This document shows, one piece after another, positions 27,832-37,425 of a stretch of DNA of 64,000 nucleotides (position 1 is the stretch's first letter; each line of letters starts with the position of its first letter). The DNA comes from Rhodoglobus vestalii. GTDB lineage: Bacteria > Actinomycetota > Actinomycetes > Actinomycetales > Microbacteriaceae. A program made the position numbers and the translations under genes. The notes under the pieces are model-generated. The model was given only the letters and a program-made list of their open reading frames with translations, searched no databases and had not been told where the DNA came from. The DNA is taken from the NCBI RefSeq assembly GCF_006788895.1, contig NZ_VFRA01000001.1, positions 806,001 to 870,000 of the forward strand. The letters run 5' to 3'.

Positions 27832-28269
27832 ATGATCACCGAGACTGCTGCACCCGCTGCTTCTACCAACCGCAAGCCCGTCGTCCTTTTCGTCTGCATC
27901 CACAATGCTGGCCGTTCACAGATGGCGGCCGGCTACATGACGGCTCTGTCGAATGGTGCCGTCGATGTGCGCTCGGGCGGCTCAGAACCCGGCAACGAGA
28001 TCAACCCGACCGCAATTTTGGCCATGGCCGAAGAGGGCATCGACATCTCACAGGCATTGCCCCAGCTCATGACGACCGACCAGGTGCAGGCATCGGATGT
28101 CGTTATCACGATGGGTTGCGGCGACGTCTGCCCCATCTTCCCCGGCAAGCGCTACGAGGACTGGGAACTTGTTGATCCCCGGGGCAAAGGCCTCGACGAG
28201 GTGCGCCCCATCCGCGATGACATCAAGGCGCGCATCCAGAAGCTGCTCGCGGAGATCCTTCCCGACTGA
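27832..28269 (+). CDS. arsC: Arsenate reductase, LMW-phosphatase type
   Basis: A 145-residue enzyme that reduces arsenate to arsenite. The P-loop nucleophile is in VCIHNAGRSQMA (about residue 20) and a downstream pair in CGDVCPIFPGKRYEDWELVDP; the proton-donor Asp lies in EDWELVDP. Whether the electron donor is thioredoxin or mycothiol/mycoredoxin cannot be told. It lies 63 bp after the fusion gene with its own palindrome, so both genes are probably co-regulated. No arsenite pump gene is visible within the window. Confidence 0.92.
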   Translation: MITETAAPAASTNRKPVVLFVCIHNAGRSQMAAGYMTALSNGAVDVRSGGSEPGNEINPTAILAMAEEGIDISQALPQLMTTDQVQASDVVITMGCGDVCPIFPGKRYEDWELVDPRGKGLDEVRPIRDDIKARIQKLLAEILPD

Positions 28270-28345
28270 GCACCGCCGCTTGCGCGCACCGGAACGAGCA
28301 CGGAAACGAGCGCAGCAACGAGGGCCGCAGCGTGATCACAAACAG

Positions 28346-28418
28346 TACCCCGACAGGGACTCGAACCCTGACTGGGATGATTTTAAGTCATCTGCCTCTG
28401 CCATTGGGCTACCGGGGC
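28346..28418 (-). tRNA. tRNA with UAA anticodon (Leu by anticodon), short variable arm
   Basis: Folds as a 73-base cloverleaf read leftwards: 7-bp acceptor stem with two G-T pairs, D-arm with GG, anticodon stem GATGA/TCATC with loop CTTAAAA (anticodon TAA), variable loop of only five bases (CCAGT), T stem CAGGG/CCCTG with loop TTCGAGT, discriminator A. CCA is not encoded. Leucine tRNAs normally have a long variable arm, so this type I body is odd for a UAA anticodon. Confidence 0.85.
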
Positions 28419-28421
28419 GCA

Positions 28422-28440
28422 CCCCACGCAGCGCGTGGGG
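28422..28440 (-). terminator. Hairpin between ndh and the tRNA gene
   Basis: Perfect 8-bp GC-rich stem CCCCACGC/GCGTGGGG with a 3-base loop, 12 bases after the ndh stop and 3 bases before the tRNA 5' end. No T run. It may terminate ndh transcripts or lie in the tRNA leader as a processing structure. Confidence 0.5.
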
Positions 28441-28452
28441 CACAGCATCACA

Positions 28453-29769
28453 CTACTTAGGGCGTGAGGCGAACTCTTCGAAGGCGCGGCGCGGCTCTTC
28501 ACTTGCCTCAAGGGAAATGGTGTCGCGACCCCAGAAGAAGTTCGTAATCCAGTTGCCAAAGACGCGAGCCTTGCGCTCGAACATGGGCATGGCCATACCG
28601 TGATATCCACGGTGGATTAGCCACGCCGGGAAGCCCTTGATCGCGATCTTTCCGGATTGGAAAACACCGTCATACAGGCCGAGACCAGCAACTGCTCCCT
28701 GATTCTTGTGGAAGTAGTCCTTGGTGTCCTCGCCGCGAAGCGACGCCACAACGTTCTTAGCCATCAGCTTCGCTTGGCGAACAGCGTGCTGAGCGTTTGG
28801 AACACAGAAGCCACCAACGCCACCGCCGGTGAGATCCGGAACCGCACACACGTCGCCTGCGCCCCAGGCACCCTCGACGACACCGTCATCGTTGATGACG
28901 CGGAGGTCAGCCTGCACGCGCATGCGTCCACGCTCGTCGGTCGGGAGGTCAGTCCCGCGCAGAACCGGGTTCGCCATAACGCCGGCGGTCCAGACGATGG
29001 TGTCTGACTCGAAGCTTTCGCCGGTCGACAGCTCAACTACGCCGCCCACAGCAGACTTCAGTTGAGTCTCAAGGTGAATCTGGGCACCCCGCTGAGCGAG
29101 ATCCTTGATAACCCACTTGCTGGTCTCCAACGAAACCTCGGGCATGATGCGCCCCATCGCCTCAATGAGGTGAAAGTGGGTGTCTTCAAACTTGAGGCTC
29201 GGGTAGAGCGGAAGCAGCGACGAAGCCAAACCGCGCATTTCACCGAAGGCCTCGATACCAGCAAAGCCGCCACCGACAACAACGAAGGTCAGCAGGCGAT
29301 CGCGCTCAGGGCCCGCGGGCAAGTTAGCGGCTTTATCAAAGTTGGTGAGGATGCGGTCACGCACCTCAACGGCCTCTTCGATCGTCTTCATACCGATCGC
29401 CTCATCCGCGACACCCGGAATCGGGAACGTTCGCGACACGGCACCGGCCGTGACAACGACAATGTCGTAGTCGACCTGCCACGAGTCACCCACCTCGGGC
29501 TGAATCGTTGCCGTTTTCGTGGCGTGATCGATGGCAGTGACCTTGGCGGTGACCACCGTGGTGGTCTTCAGGTGGCGGCGGTGCGGAACCACCGCGTGGC
29601 GCGGCTCAATCGAGCCCGCAGCAACCTCGGGCAGGAACGGCTGGTACGTCATGTAGGGAAGAGGGTCAACCATGGTGACCTCAGCTTCGCCGCGACGCAG
29701 CCACTTTTCGAGCTTACGAGCAGTATAAAAACCGGCGTAACCGCCGCCGACAATCAAGATTTTTGGCAC
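28453..29769 (-). CDS. ndh: Type II NADH dehydrogenase
   Basis: About 438 residues. It oxidises NADH and passes electrons to menaquinone without pumping protons. The FAD-binding KILIVGGGYAGFYTARKLEK is at the N-terminus, the NADH-binding VVVGGGFAGIEAFGEM in the middle, and GAGDVCAVPDL near the C-terminal FAD contact; the hydrophobic GLYDGVFQSGKIAIKGFPAW with a membrane-binding tail follows. GTG at 29769 is chosen because homology starts at PKILIVGGG and AGGAGA lies nine bases upstream. Confidence 0.94.
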   Translation of the reverse strand: MPKILIVGGGYAGFYTARKLEKWLRRGEAEVTMVDPLPYMTYQPFLPEVAAGSIEPRHAVVPHRRHLKTTTVVTAKVTAIDHATKTATIQPEVGDSWQVDYDIVVVTAGAVSRTFPIPGVADEAIGMKTIEEAVEVRDRILTNFDKAANLPAGPERDRLLTFVVVGGGFAGIEAFGEMRGLASSLLPLYPSLKFEDTHFHLIEAMGRIMPEVSLETSKWVIKDLAQRGAQIHLETQLKSAVGGVVELSTGESFESDTIVWTAGVMANPVLRGTDLPTDERGRMRVQADLRVINDDGVVEGAWGAGDVCAVPDLTGGGVGGFCVPNAQHAVRQAKLMAKNVVASLRGEDTKDYFHKNQGAVAGLGLYDGVFQSGKIAIKGFPAWLIHRGYHGMAMPMFERKARVFGNWITNFFWGRDTISLEASEEPRRAFEEFASRPK

Positions 29770-29807
29770 GAGTGTAGGTCTCCTCAAAGGCAAGTTCGCA
29801 CCCAAAC

Positions 29808-31061
29808 TTACTCTGTCTCGCGCGTAGACCTAAACCGACGCCACACCGCGAGGCCCCACGCGGCCAAAATTGTAAGAAAAATGGCGTAAATGGCGAGCGG
29901 AACCCCCACATTGCGAAGCATGCTCACGGTAGGCAGCAGTGTTCCGAACGGGCTAGCCGGGCCCGCGGCATCCGGTGCAGCATTCGGCACAGGCGCTGGT
30001 GTCGATGTTTCGCTCGACGTGGGCAGCGGTACCGGAGTGGACGCGGCACGACGGTAGATCGTGATCCACTCCGCAAGGCTCCCCATCGGGTTCTTATCCA
30101 CTAGCGGAATCCGCGCCTTGACGGCATCTTCGGCATCGATGAGCCCGTAGCCGTAAATGGCATCCGTTCCCGGAGCTCCCGTGTCGTGCGCAGTCTTCAC
30201 AATCCGGTTGATCACGTTGGCAGCGTCAAGTTCGGGATGCGCAGCTCGCACCAGCGCCACAATGCCGGCCACGATCGGGGTTGCCCCACTTGTGCCATTC
30301 CAGAGCACGTGGGATCCGCCGGGAGCGACCCCCACAAGATCTTCGCTCGGCGCCGAAACACTAATCGTGATGCCCTGAGTGGAGGCGTTGAAGCTCGCCA
30401 CCCCGTTCACATCAACGCCCGCAACAGTCAGCACGCCGGGCATCGTCGCCGGCGCACCCACCGAAGTTGTTCCGCTGCCACGGTTGCCCGCAGCCGCCAC
30501 AACAACTACATCGTTCTGCATGGCATAAAGAAATGCGCTATCCCAGCTGAGTGGCCAATCCAGGGTTTCGCGAGTGAGCGACAGATTAATGACATCGGCA
30601 CCCTGGTCGACCGCATAACGAACCGCTTGCGCAATCTGATCGTCAGAACTGATCGGGCCTCCCGTGAATCCAATCGAGATGGCCAAAATGTTCGCCGCGG
30701 GTGCGGCTCCGAGCACACCAGAGTCGGCGCCCGTTCCCCGTCCAGCGGCGAGGGACGCAACAAGTGTGCCGTGGGCAGGGTTGTCGTCACCCACGGGCCT
30801 CTGCCCGTTTGGCGCACCCTTACCCGAAAAATCGGTGCCACCGGTCACGGCCCCAACAAGCTCTGTCACGGTGCCATCAACACCGGTATCAATGATCGCG
30901 ATTGTGACGCCGGCGCCCTTGGTAACCGTCCACGCGGCCTCGATACCGTATTCCTGCAGCCAATACTGTTGATCACGAACGGCATCCGCGTGGGCCGGTG
31001 TCGCCACCAGCAGCGAAGCAACACTCGCCATCAGCACCGCCCCCGCCGCCCAACGCTTCAT
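29808..31061 (-). CDS. Membrane-anchored S8 serine protease, mycosin-like
   Basis: A 417-residue subtilisin. A signal peptide (residues 1-26, ends ATPAHA-D), catalytic Asp in TIAIIDTGVDG, His in NPAHGTLVASLAAG and Ser in LWNGTSGATPIVAG, and a C-terminal membrane helix (about 382-402) after a proline/threonine-rich linker. This is the type VII mycosin layout, but no ESX components are seen in the window. The gene overlaps DUF501 by 4 bp upstream and is followed by ndh after 38 bp. Confidence 0.92.
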   Translation of the reverse strand: MKRWAAGAVLMASVASLLVATPAHADAVRDQQYWLQEYGIEAAWTVTKGAGVTIAIIDTGVDGTVTELVGAVTGGTDFSGKGAPNGQRPVGDDNPAHGTLVASLAAGRGTGADSGVLGAAPAANILAISIGFTGGPISSDDQIAQAVRYAVDQGADVINLSLTRETLDWPLSWDSAFLYAMQNDVVVVAAAGNRGSGTTSVGAPATMPGVLTVAGVDVNGVASFNASTQGITISVSAPSEDLVGVAPGGSHVLWNGTSGATPIVAGIVALVRAAHPELDAANVINRIVKTAHDTGAPGTDAIYGYGLIDAEDAVKARIPLVDKNPMGSLAEWITIYRRAASTPVPLPTSSETSTPAPVPNAAPDAAGPASPFGTLLPTVSMLRNVGVPLAIYAIFLTILAAWGLAVWRRFRSTRETE

Positions 31062-31582
31062 TGCTCAGCCTCCCCAGTATCCGAATAGTCAGGACACTGG
31101 CACACGGTGGGGCTCCACGAGGCACGCTCAAGCGCGATATCGCCGATCGGGTTCACTCCGGCACCGGCAGCGAGCGAATGCCCCACCAGCGCGTGAAGAC
31201 ATTTGACGCGAGTGGGCATGCCACCGGCGGAAACACCGGCAAGCTCAGGAACAACTTCGATACCATCGCGATCACCAATATAGGCATCATGCGCGGCCTG
31301 ATACTGCGCACCGATATCGCCCTCGAGCAGTGCGGCCAATGCGGGCATCTGACCCTCGGCTTCGAGGGTAGAGACGGATGCGGTGGCGGCCGGGTGGCAA
31401 AGGTAGTAGATGGTAGGAAACGGTGTTCCATCGCCCAGTCGAGGCTTGGTTGAGACCACGGTCGGCGCACCGCAGACGCAGCGTGCGGCGATGCCGATCA
31501 CGTCTCGGGCGGGTCGGCCCAGTTGCAGCGACACAATGCGCACATCGTCATCGCTGACAGTGTCAAACGGTGGCGTGGTCAT
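31058..31582 (-). CDS. DUF501 family protein
   Basis: A 174-residue protein with the conserved patterns LGRPARDVIGIAARCVCGAPTVV, TPFPTIYYLCHPAATASVSTLEAEGQM and GGMPTRVKCLHALVGHSLAAG that define DUF501, always found near eno and divIC/ftsB in actinobacteria. The cysteines suggest a metal or redox role, but the function is unknown. It overlaps its neighbours by four bases on each side. Confidence 0.9.
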   Translation of the reverse strand: MTTPPFDTVSDDDVRIVSLQLGRPARDVIGIAARCVCGAPTVVSTKPRLGDGTPFPTIYYLCHPAATASVSTLEAEGQMPALAALLEGDIGAQYQAAHDAYIGDRDGIEVVPELAGVSAGGMPTRVKCLHALVGHSLAAGAGVNPIGDIALERASWSPTVCQCPDYSDTGEAEQ

Positions 31583-32085
31583 TGCGTTGTTCCTTCTATC
31601 ACGGGGGCGATCAGCTCATTGGGGGCGTTCTCGGTGAGCCCAGCACTATAGATCGATGAGACTAACGTCTTCACCCAATCAATGGTGGTGGTCTGGATGC
31701 TCGTGCTCACCGGCACCCCGTCGATGGTGGTCACCTCGGCAGCTTCGCCCGTAACCAGGTAGCTCACCTCACCGGGATACACGTAGTACAGCCTGTCACG
31801 CGCCTGCGACTCGATGTAGGCACGGTCACCCCACCGGGCCACATTCTCGCTGAGGTCGTCGACAGACTCTTGAGCTTCATCCACTTCTGTCTGCAATTGG
31901 GTGATCGTCTGCTGTTGTTCGATCAAGATGCGCAGGTTGGGCGCAAGAACGACGACGGCGAGGATGAGCACACCAAGCATCAGCACGGTGAAGCCGGAGA
32001 AGCGTATCGTGCGCAACCAGTGTTCGGGCGCGCTCTCTTCGGGCAGCGCTACCGCTACCTTTTTCGTTCGTGCTCGCCCCGCCAT
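31579..32085 (-). CDS. Septum formation initiator family protein (FtsB/DivIC-type)
   Basis: A 168-residue bitopic membrane protein: basic N-terminus, one membrane helix (about 33-52), then a coiled coil (NLRILIEQQQTITQLQTEVDEAQESVDDL) and ARDRLYYVYPGEVSYLV, the conserved divisome segment. It should act in the FtsQLB-like complex at midcell. eno lies 30 bp upstream and DUF501 overlaps downstream. Confidence 0.9.
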   Translation of the reverse strand: MAGRARTKKVAVALPEESAPEHWLRTIRFSGFTVLMLGVLILAVVVLAPNLRILIEQQQTITQLQTEVDEAQESVDDLSENVARWGDRAYIESQARDRLYYVYPGEVSYLVTGEAAEVTTIDGVPVSTSIQTTTIDWVKTLVSSIYSAGLTENAPNELIAPVIEGTTQ

Positions 32086-32115
32086 GCGTTCGATGCTAGA
32101 CGACGCTGGTGAGCG

Positions 32116-33408
<1,293 letters not shown>

Positions 33409-33456
33409 TCAAGAAAGATTGTTTGGACTATTAGTGGTGGATGTCCGGATGAAAGC

Positions 33457-34410
33457 CTACTCCGAGCCAGCAACCGGTACCGACTCGACAGGTGCCACAG
33501 ACTGGCGCGTCGCTGGGGCACGGAACTGCCCGGTTGCCAACAAAACGATGACAAGTACCAGAGGCACCAGCCATCCGGTCCACCCAAGAATGGTTGCATT
33601 GAGTGGACTAAAGGTTTCGCCAGCCATAACAAAAACGAGCGAAAAGCCGACTGCAGCGTTGAACGCACCGTGTGCGAGAGCAGCCGGCCACACAGACTCC
33701 GAGCGGATGCGCAGCCACGAGAACACCGCACCGATCACGATTGTCATGCCCACCATTGCCGCGAGCGCGAGCCCACCAGGCACAGCGCCGTAGTTGTAGC
33801 CGAGCAGGATGAGGGGTGCGTGCCAGAGCCCCCAGATAACGCCCGAGATCAAAATTGCAGGCACGACGCCCAACGGCAAAAGTTTGGGCAGAAGCCACCC
33901 GCGCCATCCGAGCTCTTCTCCGAACGCGGGAATCGTGTTGATGACCGCCCCAATCGCTACGTTGATGAACTGCGCGGCGACAAGAATACCGATGGGGACC
34001 GCGACCGAAGCCTGCCCGAGCGCCTCAAGCTGAGCATCCACGGTCTCCTGAAAGCCAGAGAAGTTGACGAAGTCTGCCGGATAGACCCCGGTGACCGCCC
34101 CGACCAGAAGCGCTGCGAGGATGAGTGCCGGCGGCACGACCAATGCGAGCGCGAGATACCGCAAGAATCGACCAACTGGCCGCACAGAGCCTAAACCGAG
34201 AGCGCGCCAACGCGAACGCCCATCGGGGTGCTTCTCAACAAAGAACACCACCACGAGGGCGGCGATTGCCGGGGTGAACATTATCGCGAGCGCAACAAGC
34301 GTAAAGAACGGATTGGCGAGACCACCGCCCAGCCATAACGGCAGCGCGATGAGCCACGAGAGCCCAAAACTGAGCAACACAAATATGGTAATCGGAACGG
34401 TCTTACGCAT
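33457..34410 (-). CDS. CPBP-family intramembrane metalloprotease
   Basis: About 317 residues with roughly eight hydrophobic segments and the Abi/CPBP motifs: EELGWRGWLLPKL (EExxxR), GLWHAPLILLGYNYG (HxxxF-like) and AALAHGAFNAAVGF. Such proteins are Rce1-type glutamate proteases; some protect against self-made bacteriocins, but nothing here points to a substrate. ATG at 34410 begins a hydrophobic, signal-like stretch; longer in-frame codons overlap hisS. Confidence 0.88.
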   Translation of the reverse strand: MRKTVPITIFVLLSFGLSWLIALPLWLGGGLANPFFTLVALAIMFTPAIAALVVVFFVEKHPDGRSRWRALGLGSVRPVGRFLRYLALALVVPPALILAALLVGAVTGVYPADFVNFSGFQETVDAQLEALGQASVAVPIGILVAAQFINVAIGAVINTIPAFGEELGWRGWLLPKLLPLGVVPAILISGVIWGLWHAPLILLGYNYGAVPGGLALAAMVGMTIVIGAVFSWLRIRSESVWPAALAHGAFNAAVGFSLVFVMAGETFSPLNATILGWTGWLVPLVLVIVLLATGQFRAPATRQSVAPVESVPVAGSE

Positions 34411-34447
34411 TACAGAATCCCCCTGGACGTGGCACTGTTCGACGAAA

Positions 34448-35740
34448 CTACTGCCCATTGAGCGGCTTGAATTCAAGGCTAGCAATGCTGAGAGAATCTG
34501 TACGCACTGTCGCAAAACTGTGGAATCCGCTGTCGCGGAGCTGTTCGAGCAGCTGTGGCAACTTGCGTGGCCGGGCCTCAAGACGCACCCGCTTGCCGGC
34601 GTGAATGAGCTCAGCCTGCAGCCGGATCAGCGCTGCGGGGTCAACGTCGGCGTCATAGACGAGGGCAACCTGATCGTCGCTGGCAGCGTCATCCAACTCG
34701 ACAAGGTCGACGAGGCGCTCGAATCCGAGCGAGAACCCCACGGCGGGAACATCGCTGCCCAAGAATCGACCGATCATTCCGTCATAGCGGCCGCCGCCAC
34801 CCAAGGAATAGCCGAGCGACGGGTGAGCGACTTCGAAGATCGCCCCCGTGTAGTACCCCATGCCGCGAACCAGCCACGGATCAAACTCGATGAGCGCACC
34901 GGGGGTGCCACGGCTCGCTTCGACGGCATGACCGATCGCTGCAAGCTCAAGAACTACTGCCTCGTTCACGCCGTCCGGCAGGGCGGCGCGCATTGCCTCC
35001 GCCGTGAACTCGGGCTTAGTTTGCGGTGCAGGGCGCCTAAGAAATTCGGCGAGGGCCGCGACCGGCTCGTCGGGGAACGCGCGCTCGCGCAGCTCTGCGA
35101 TAACCCCGTCAGCACCAAGCTTGTCGAGTTTGTCGACAGTGATCAGCACCGCGTCGTGCTCTTTCGCCGGAAAACCGAGAGCACTGAGCGCACTTGCGAG
35201 CAGGCGACGATCGTTGACCCGAATGGTGCAGCCCGCAATGCCGAGCGCGTCGAGCGTTGCCGCCGTTGCCGCAATCAACTCGATCTCGGCGCTGACCCCT
35301 GGCTCGCCCATGATGTCAATGTCGCACTGCATGAACTGCCGAAAGCGACCCTTCTGCGGGCGCTCCGCTCGCCAAACCGGCGCAATCTGAATCGCCCGAA
35401 ACACTTTGGGCAACTCGGCTCGGTGGGTGGCGTAGAAGCGCGCGAGTGGCACCGTGAGATCAAAACGCAATCCCAGGTCGGCAAGATCGAGAGCCTCGGA
35501 TGCGGCCTGCAGCTTCTCTGCGGTCAGCCCCCGTTTCATGACAGCGAACGCGAGTTTCTCGTTATCGCCGCCCAACCCGGCATGAAGCCGTGAACTGTCT
35601 TCCATCACCGGTGTCTCGATCTCATCGAAACCGTGAGCACGATAGCTGCCCCGGATCACGCCGAGCACCCGCTCACGGCGGGCCTTTTCTGCTGGAAGAA
35701 AGTCACGCATACCGCGAGGAGGGTTAACAGTTGACGCCAT
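34448..35740 (-). CDS. hisS: Histidine-tRNA ligase
   Basis: About 430 residues of a class II synthetase. It charges tRNA-His. Motifs: PPRGMRDFLP at the start, LRFDLTVPLARFYA, motif 2 WRAERPQKGRFRQFMQCDIDI, the histidine loop GMGYYTGAIFEVAH and motif 3 GFSLGFERLVDLV, then the anticodon-binding domain. ATG at 35740 follows GGAG; two earlier in-frame ATGs exist. The TetR gene ends 36 bp upstream. Confidence 0.94.
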   Translation of the reverse strand: MASTVNPPRGMRDFLPAEKARRERVLGVIRGSYRAHGFDEIETPVMEDSSRLHAGLGGDNEKLAFAVMKRGLTAEKLQAASEALDLADLGLRFDLTVPLARFYATHRAELPKVFRAIQIAPVWRAERPQKGRFRQFMQCDIDIMGEPGVSAEIELIAATAATLDALGIAGCTIRVNDRRLLASALSALGFPAKEHDAVLITVDKLDKLGADGVIAELRERAFPDEPVAALAEFLRRPAPQTKPEFTAEAMRAALPDGVNEAVVLELAAIGHAVEASRGTPGALIEFDPWLVRGMGYYTGAIFEVAHPSLGYSLGGGGRYDGMIGRFLGSDVPAVGFSLGFERLVDLVELDDAASDDQVALVYDADVDPAALIRLQAELIHAGKRVRLEARPRKLPQLLEQLRDSGFHSFATVRTDSLSIASLEFKPLNGQ

Positions 35741-35776
35741 GATCTCCATTCTCTCGCACACACCACGATTGTGCGG

Positions 35777-36376
35777 TTAGCGCGCAACTTCGCCGATGAG
35801 TGCGTCAATGCGTTGGCGATGCTGCCTCACTGCGGCATCGAAGACGGCAGTGGATGCCGCAACATTCTCGTTGAGCACTAGGTCGAGCTGAATTCCTTGA
35901 AACATGTTCATGAGCAGGCGCGACTCGACTTCGGCGTGGTGGCGGTCAACACCCAACGCCACGAGCGCTTCGGTTCCGAGCGACACCCACTGTTCAAAGT
36001 AGATGCGGGTGATCCCTCCTTCGTCGTGCTCAACCGCATCGAGAAGCGTCGCTTCTAGTTCGAGGCGCTGACGATACAGATTCTCCGGAAGCTGAGTCCA
36101 CTGCCACGACAGCGAGATGCTCGCTATGTACGCATCGAGAGTGTCGGCGGGCAACAGTCGGGCCTGCTCCGGGCTCGACCCGCGCGCGTTGGCGCGAATG
36201 AGCTCCCGTACCAGCTCCGCCCGCGACCCAAAATGGTACACAAGAGTAAAGGTACTGACGTCGAGGGCTCTCGCCAGAGAACGAAAAGTGAGGCTAGACA
36301 GCGGCTTATCCACCAGAAACTCGAGGGATTGCTGGATCAGCACTGGCTTGCGCGTGGGGTCGGGTTTGCGTGCCAT
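35777..36376 (-). CDS. TetR/AcrR family transcriptional regulator
   Basis: About 199 residues with a TetR N-terminal HTH (LSSLTFRSLARALDVSTFTLVYHFGSRAELVRELI, residues 27-60) and a helical ligand domain with YFEQWVSLGTEALVALG. The target and ligand are unknown. ATG 36376 is in the frame MARKPDPTRKP; two residues earlier starts are weaker. A small inverted repeat upstream (36398-36416) overlaps the presumed promoter. It precedes hisS in the same direction and may control it, which is inference. Confidence 0.85.
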   Translation of the reverse strand: MARKPDPTRKPVLIQQSLEFLVDKPLSSLTFRSLARALDVSTFTLVYHFGSRAELVRELIRANARGSSPEQARLLPADTLDAYIASISLSWQWTQLPENLYRQRLELEATLLDAVEHDEGGITRIYFEQWVSLGTEALVALGVDRHHAEVESRLLMNMFQGIQLDLVLNENVAASTAVFDAAVRQHRQRIDALIGEVAR

Positions 36377-36397
36377 AATAATTAACATAACGGGTGT

Positions 36398-36416
36398 TTG
36401 CTAATGGTGTCAGCAA
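36398..36416 (-). promoter_or_regulatory. Possible TetR operator and promoter
   Basis: TTGCT/AGCAA, a 5-bp inverted repeat with 9-bp spacing, 22-40 bp upstream of the TetR ATG. On the minus strand a TGACAC/TATGTT pair spaced 17 bp overlaps it. Autorepression is likely but unproven. Confidence 0.35.
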
Positions 36417-36469
36417 CGGTTACGATTTTCTTTCGTGCTCAAACATAGTTGTGCGCGCACGACACACGT

Positions 36470-36635
36470 GAAGCCCTCCTCACCAAGGGCTTCTCCCACG
36501 CTGGATCGGTCGGCCGGATAGTCCTACCGATCCTTCGATGCGCGATGCCAACAACTAGATGATCGACGTGCGATCACATGTCTCATCTAGTGGTGTCGCG
36601 CCGGTGCCCTCTCTATTCGGGTTAGGGAGGGCACC
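36470..36635 (+). ncRNA. Candidate structured RNA: four consecutive hairpins
   Basis: The gap between mazG and the TetR gene holds four strong hairpins in 166 bases: 36470-36493 (8 bp, GAAGCCCT/AGGGCTTC), 36503-36533 (8 bp, plus inner GGA/TCC), 36554-36591 (9 bp, 2-base bulge, then 6 bp with one G-T) and 36603-36635 (13 bp with one T-G, loop TTCGGGT). The two wobble pairs are possible only in a plus-strand transcript; on the minus strand they become mismatches. A weak promoter-like CATAGT lies at about 36445. No coding frame fits and no known RNA family is recognised. Confidence 0.5.
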
Positions 36636-36641
36636 ACACAC

Positions 36642-37325
36642 TCACTCCTGTGGAGCGTTACTGCTTTCGGAACCCTCGGTTTCGTGAGCCTGAATCTCAG
36701 CGCTCAAGCCTCGTAGGGCCGTGCGCAACGCCCGCTCCGAATCGAGACCGTTGGCTTTCGCGGAGGCCACAATCGCGAGCAATAGCGGGCCGAGTTCGTC
36801 TTCTTCCGTGACATTGATTGCACTCGGCACCGTGGCATTCAGAAGTCCAACCTTGTGGGCACGACCCAGCAGCTTGTCAGCGAGCGCGAGCGCCGGCATC
36901 CCCTGCGGTATGCCATCCACGACACTCGTGCGGTTCGGTTTCTCCGTTTTTTTGAGGTCATCCCAGACCGCGATAACATCGTCGGCGGTTTCTGCGGTGG
37001 CGTCACCAAACACGTGCGGGTGGCGGCCGATCATCTTGGCGGTCATGTTCGCAGCAACATCTTCGAGAGTGAACCGCCCCGCTTCGGCAGCAATATCGGA
37101 GTGGAACAGCACCTGATAGAGCACATCCCCCAGCTCTTCGACCAAGTCTGCCTGCTCGCCAGCCTCAATCGCTTCGACCAGTTCGTACGTCTCTTCAACG
37201 AGGTACTGCACAAGCGACTCGTGCGTCTGATCACGATCCCACGCACAACCCCCGGGGGCGCGCAGTCGCTCTAGAGTGCCAATGAGTTTCTTGAGTTCGG
37301 GGTGGGATGCTGCGGGCTCGGTCAT
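36642..37325 (-). CDS. mazG: Nucleoside triphosphate pyrophosphohydrolase MazG
   Basis: A 227-residue house-cleaning enzyme that hydrolyses NTPs to NMP and PPi. The family core is plain: LERLRAPGGCAWDRDQTHESLVQYLVEETYELVEAI (EExxE metal site), DLVEELGDVLYQVLFHSDIA (second ExxD) and IGRHPHVFGD. ATG 37325 follows GGGAGG by eight bases. MazG normally sits beside eno in actinobacteria; here hisS, TetR and CPBP genes and the hairpin region separate them. Confidence 0.94.
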   Translation of the reverse strand: MTEPAASHPELKKLIGTLERLRAPGGCAWDRDQTHESLVQYLVEETYELVEAIEAGEQADLVEELGDVLYQVLFHSDIAAEAGRFTLEDVAANMTAKMIGRHPHVFGDATAETADDVIAVWDDLKKTEKPNRTSVVDGIPQGMPALALADKLLGRAHKVGLLNATVPSAINVTEEDELGPLLLAIVASAKANGLDSERALRTALRGLSAEIQAHETEGSESSNAPQE

Positions 37326-37425
37326 GGCACCATCCTCCCACCTCAATAAAGTAAGTGAAGGTCATAATCCACCTTTGGGCATGTCTTGACCTTCGCCGGG
37401 CGCAGCCTCCACCAGACTGACACTT

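Noticed and set aside
29808..31061. Lantibiotic leader peptidase
   Set aside because: No lanthipeptide synthetase or precursor within the window; mycosin-like layout explains the gene better.
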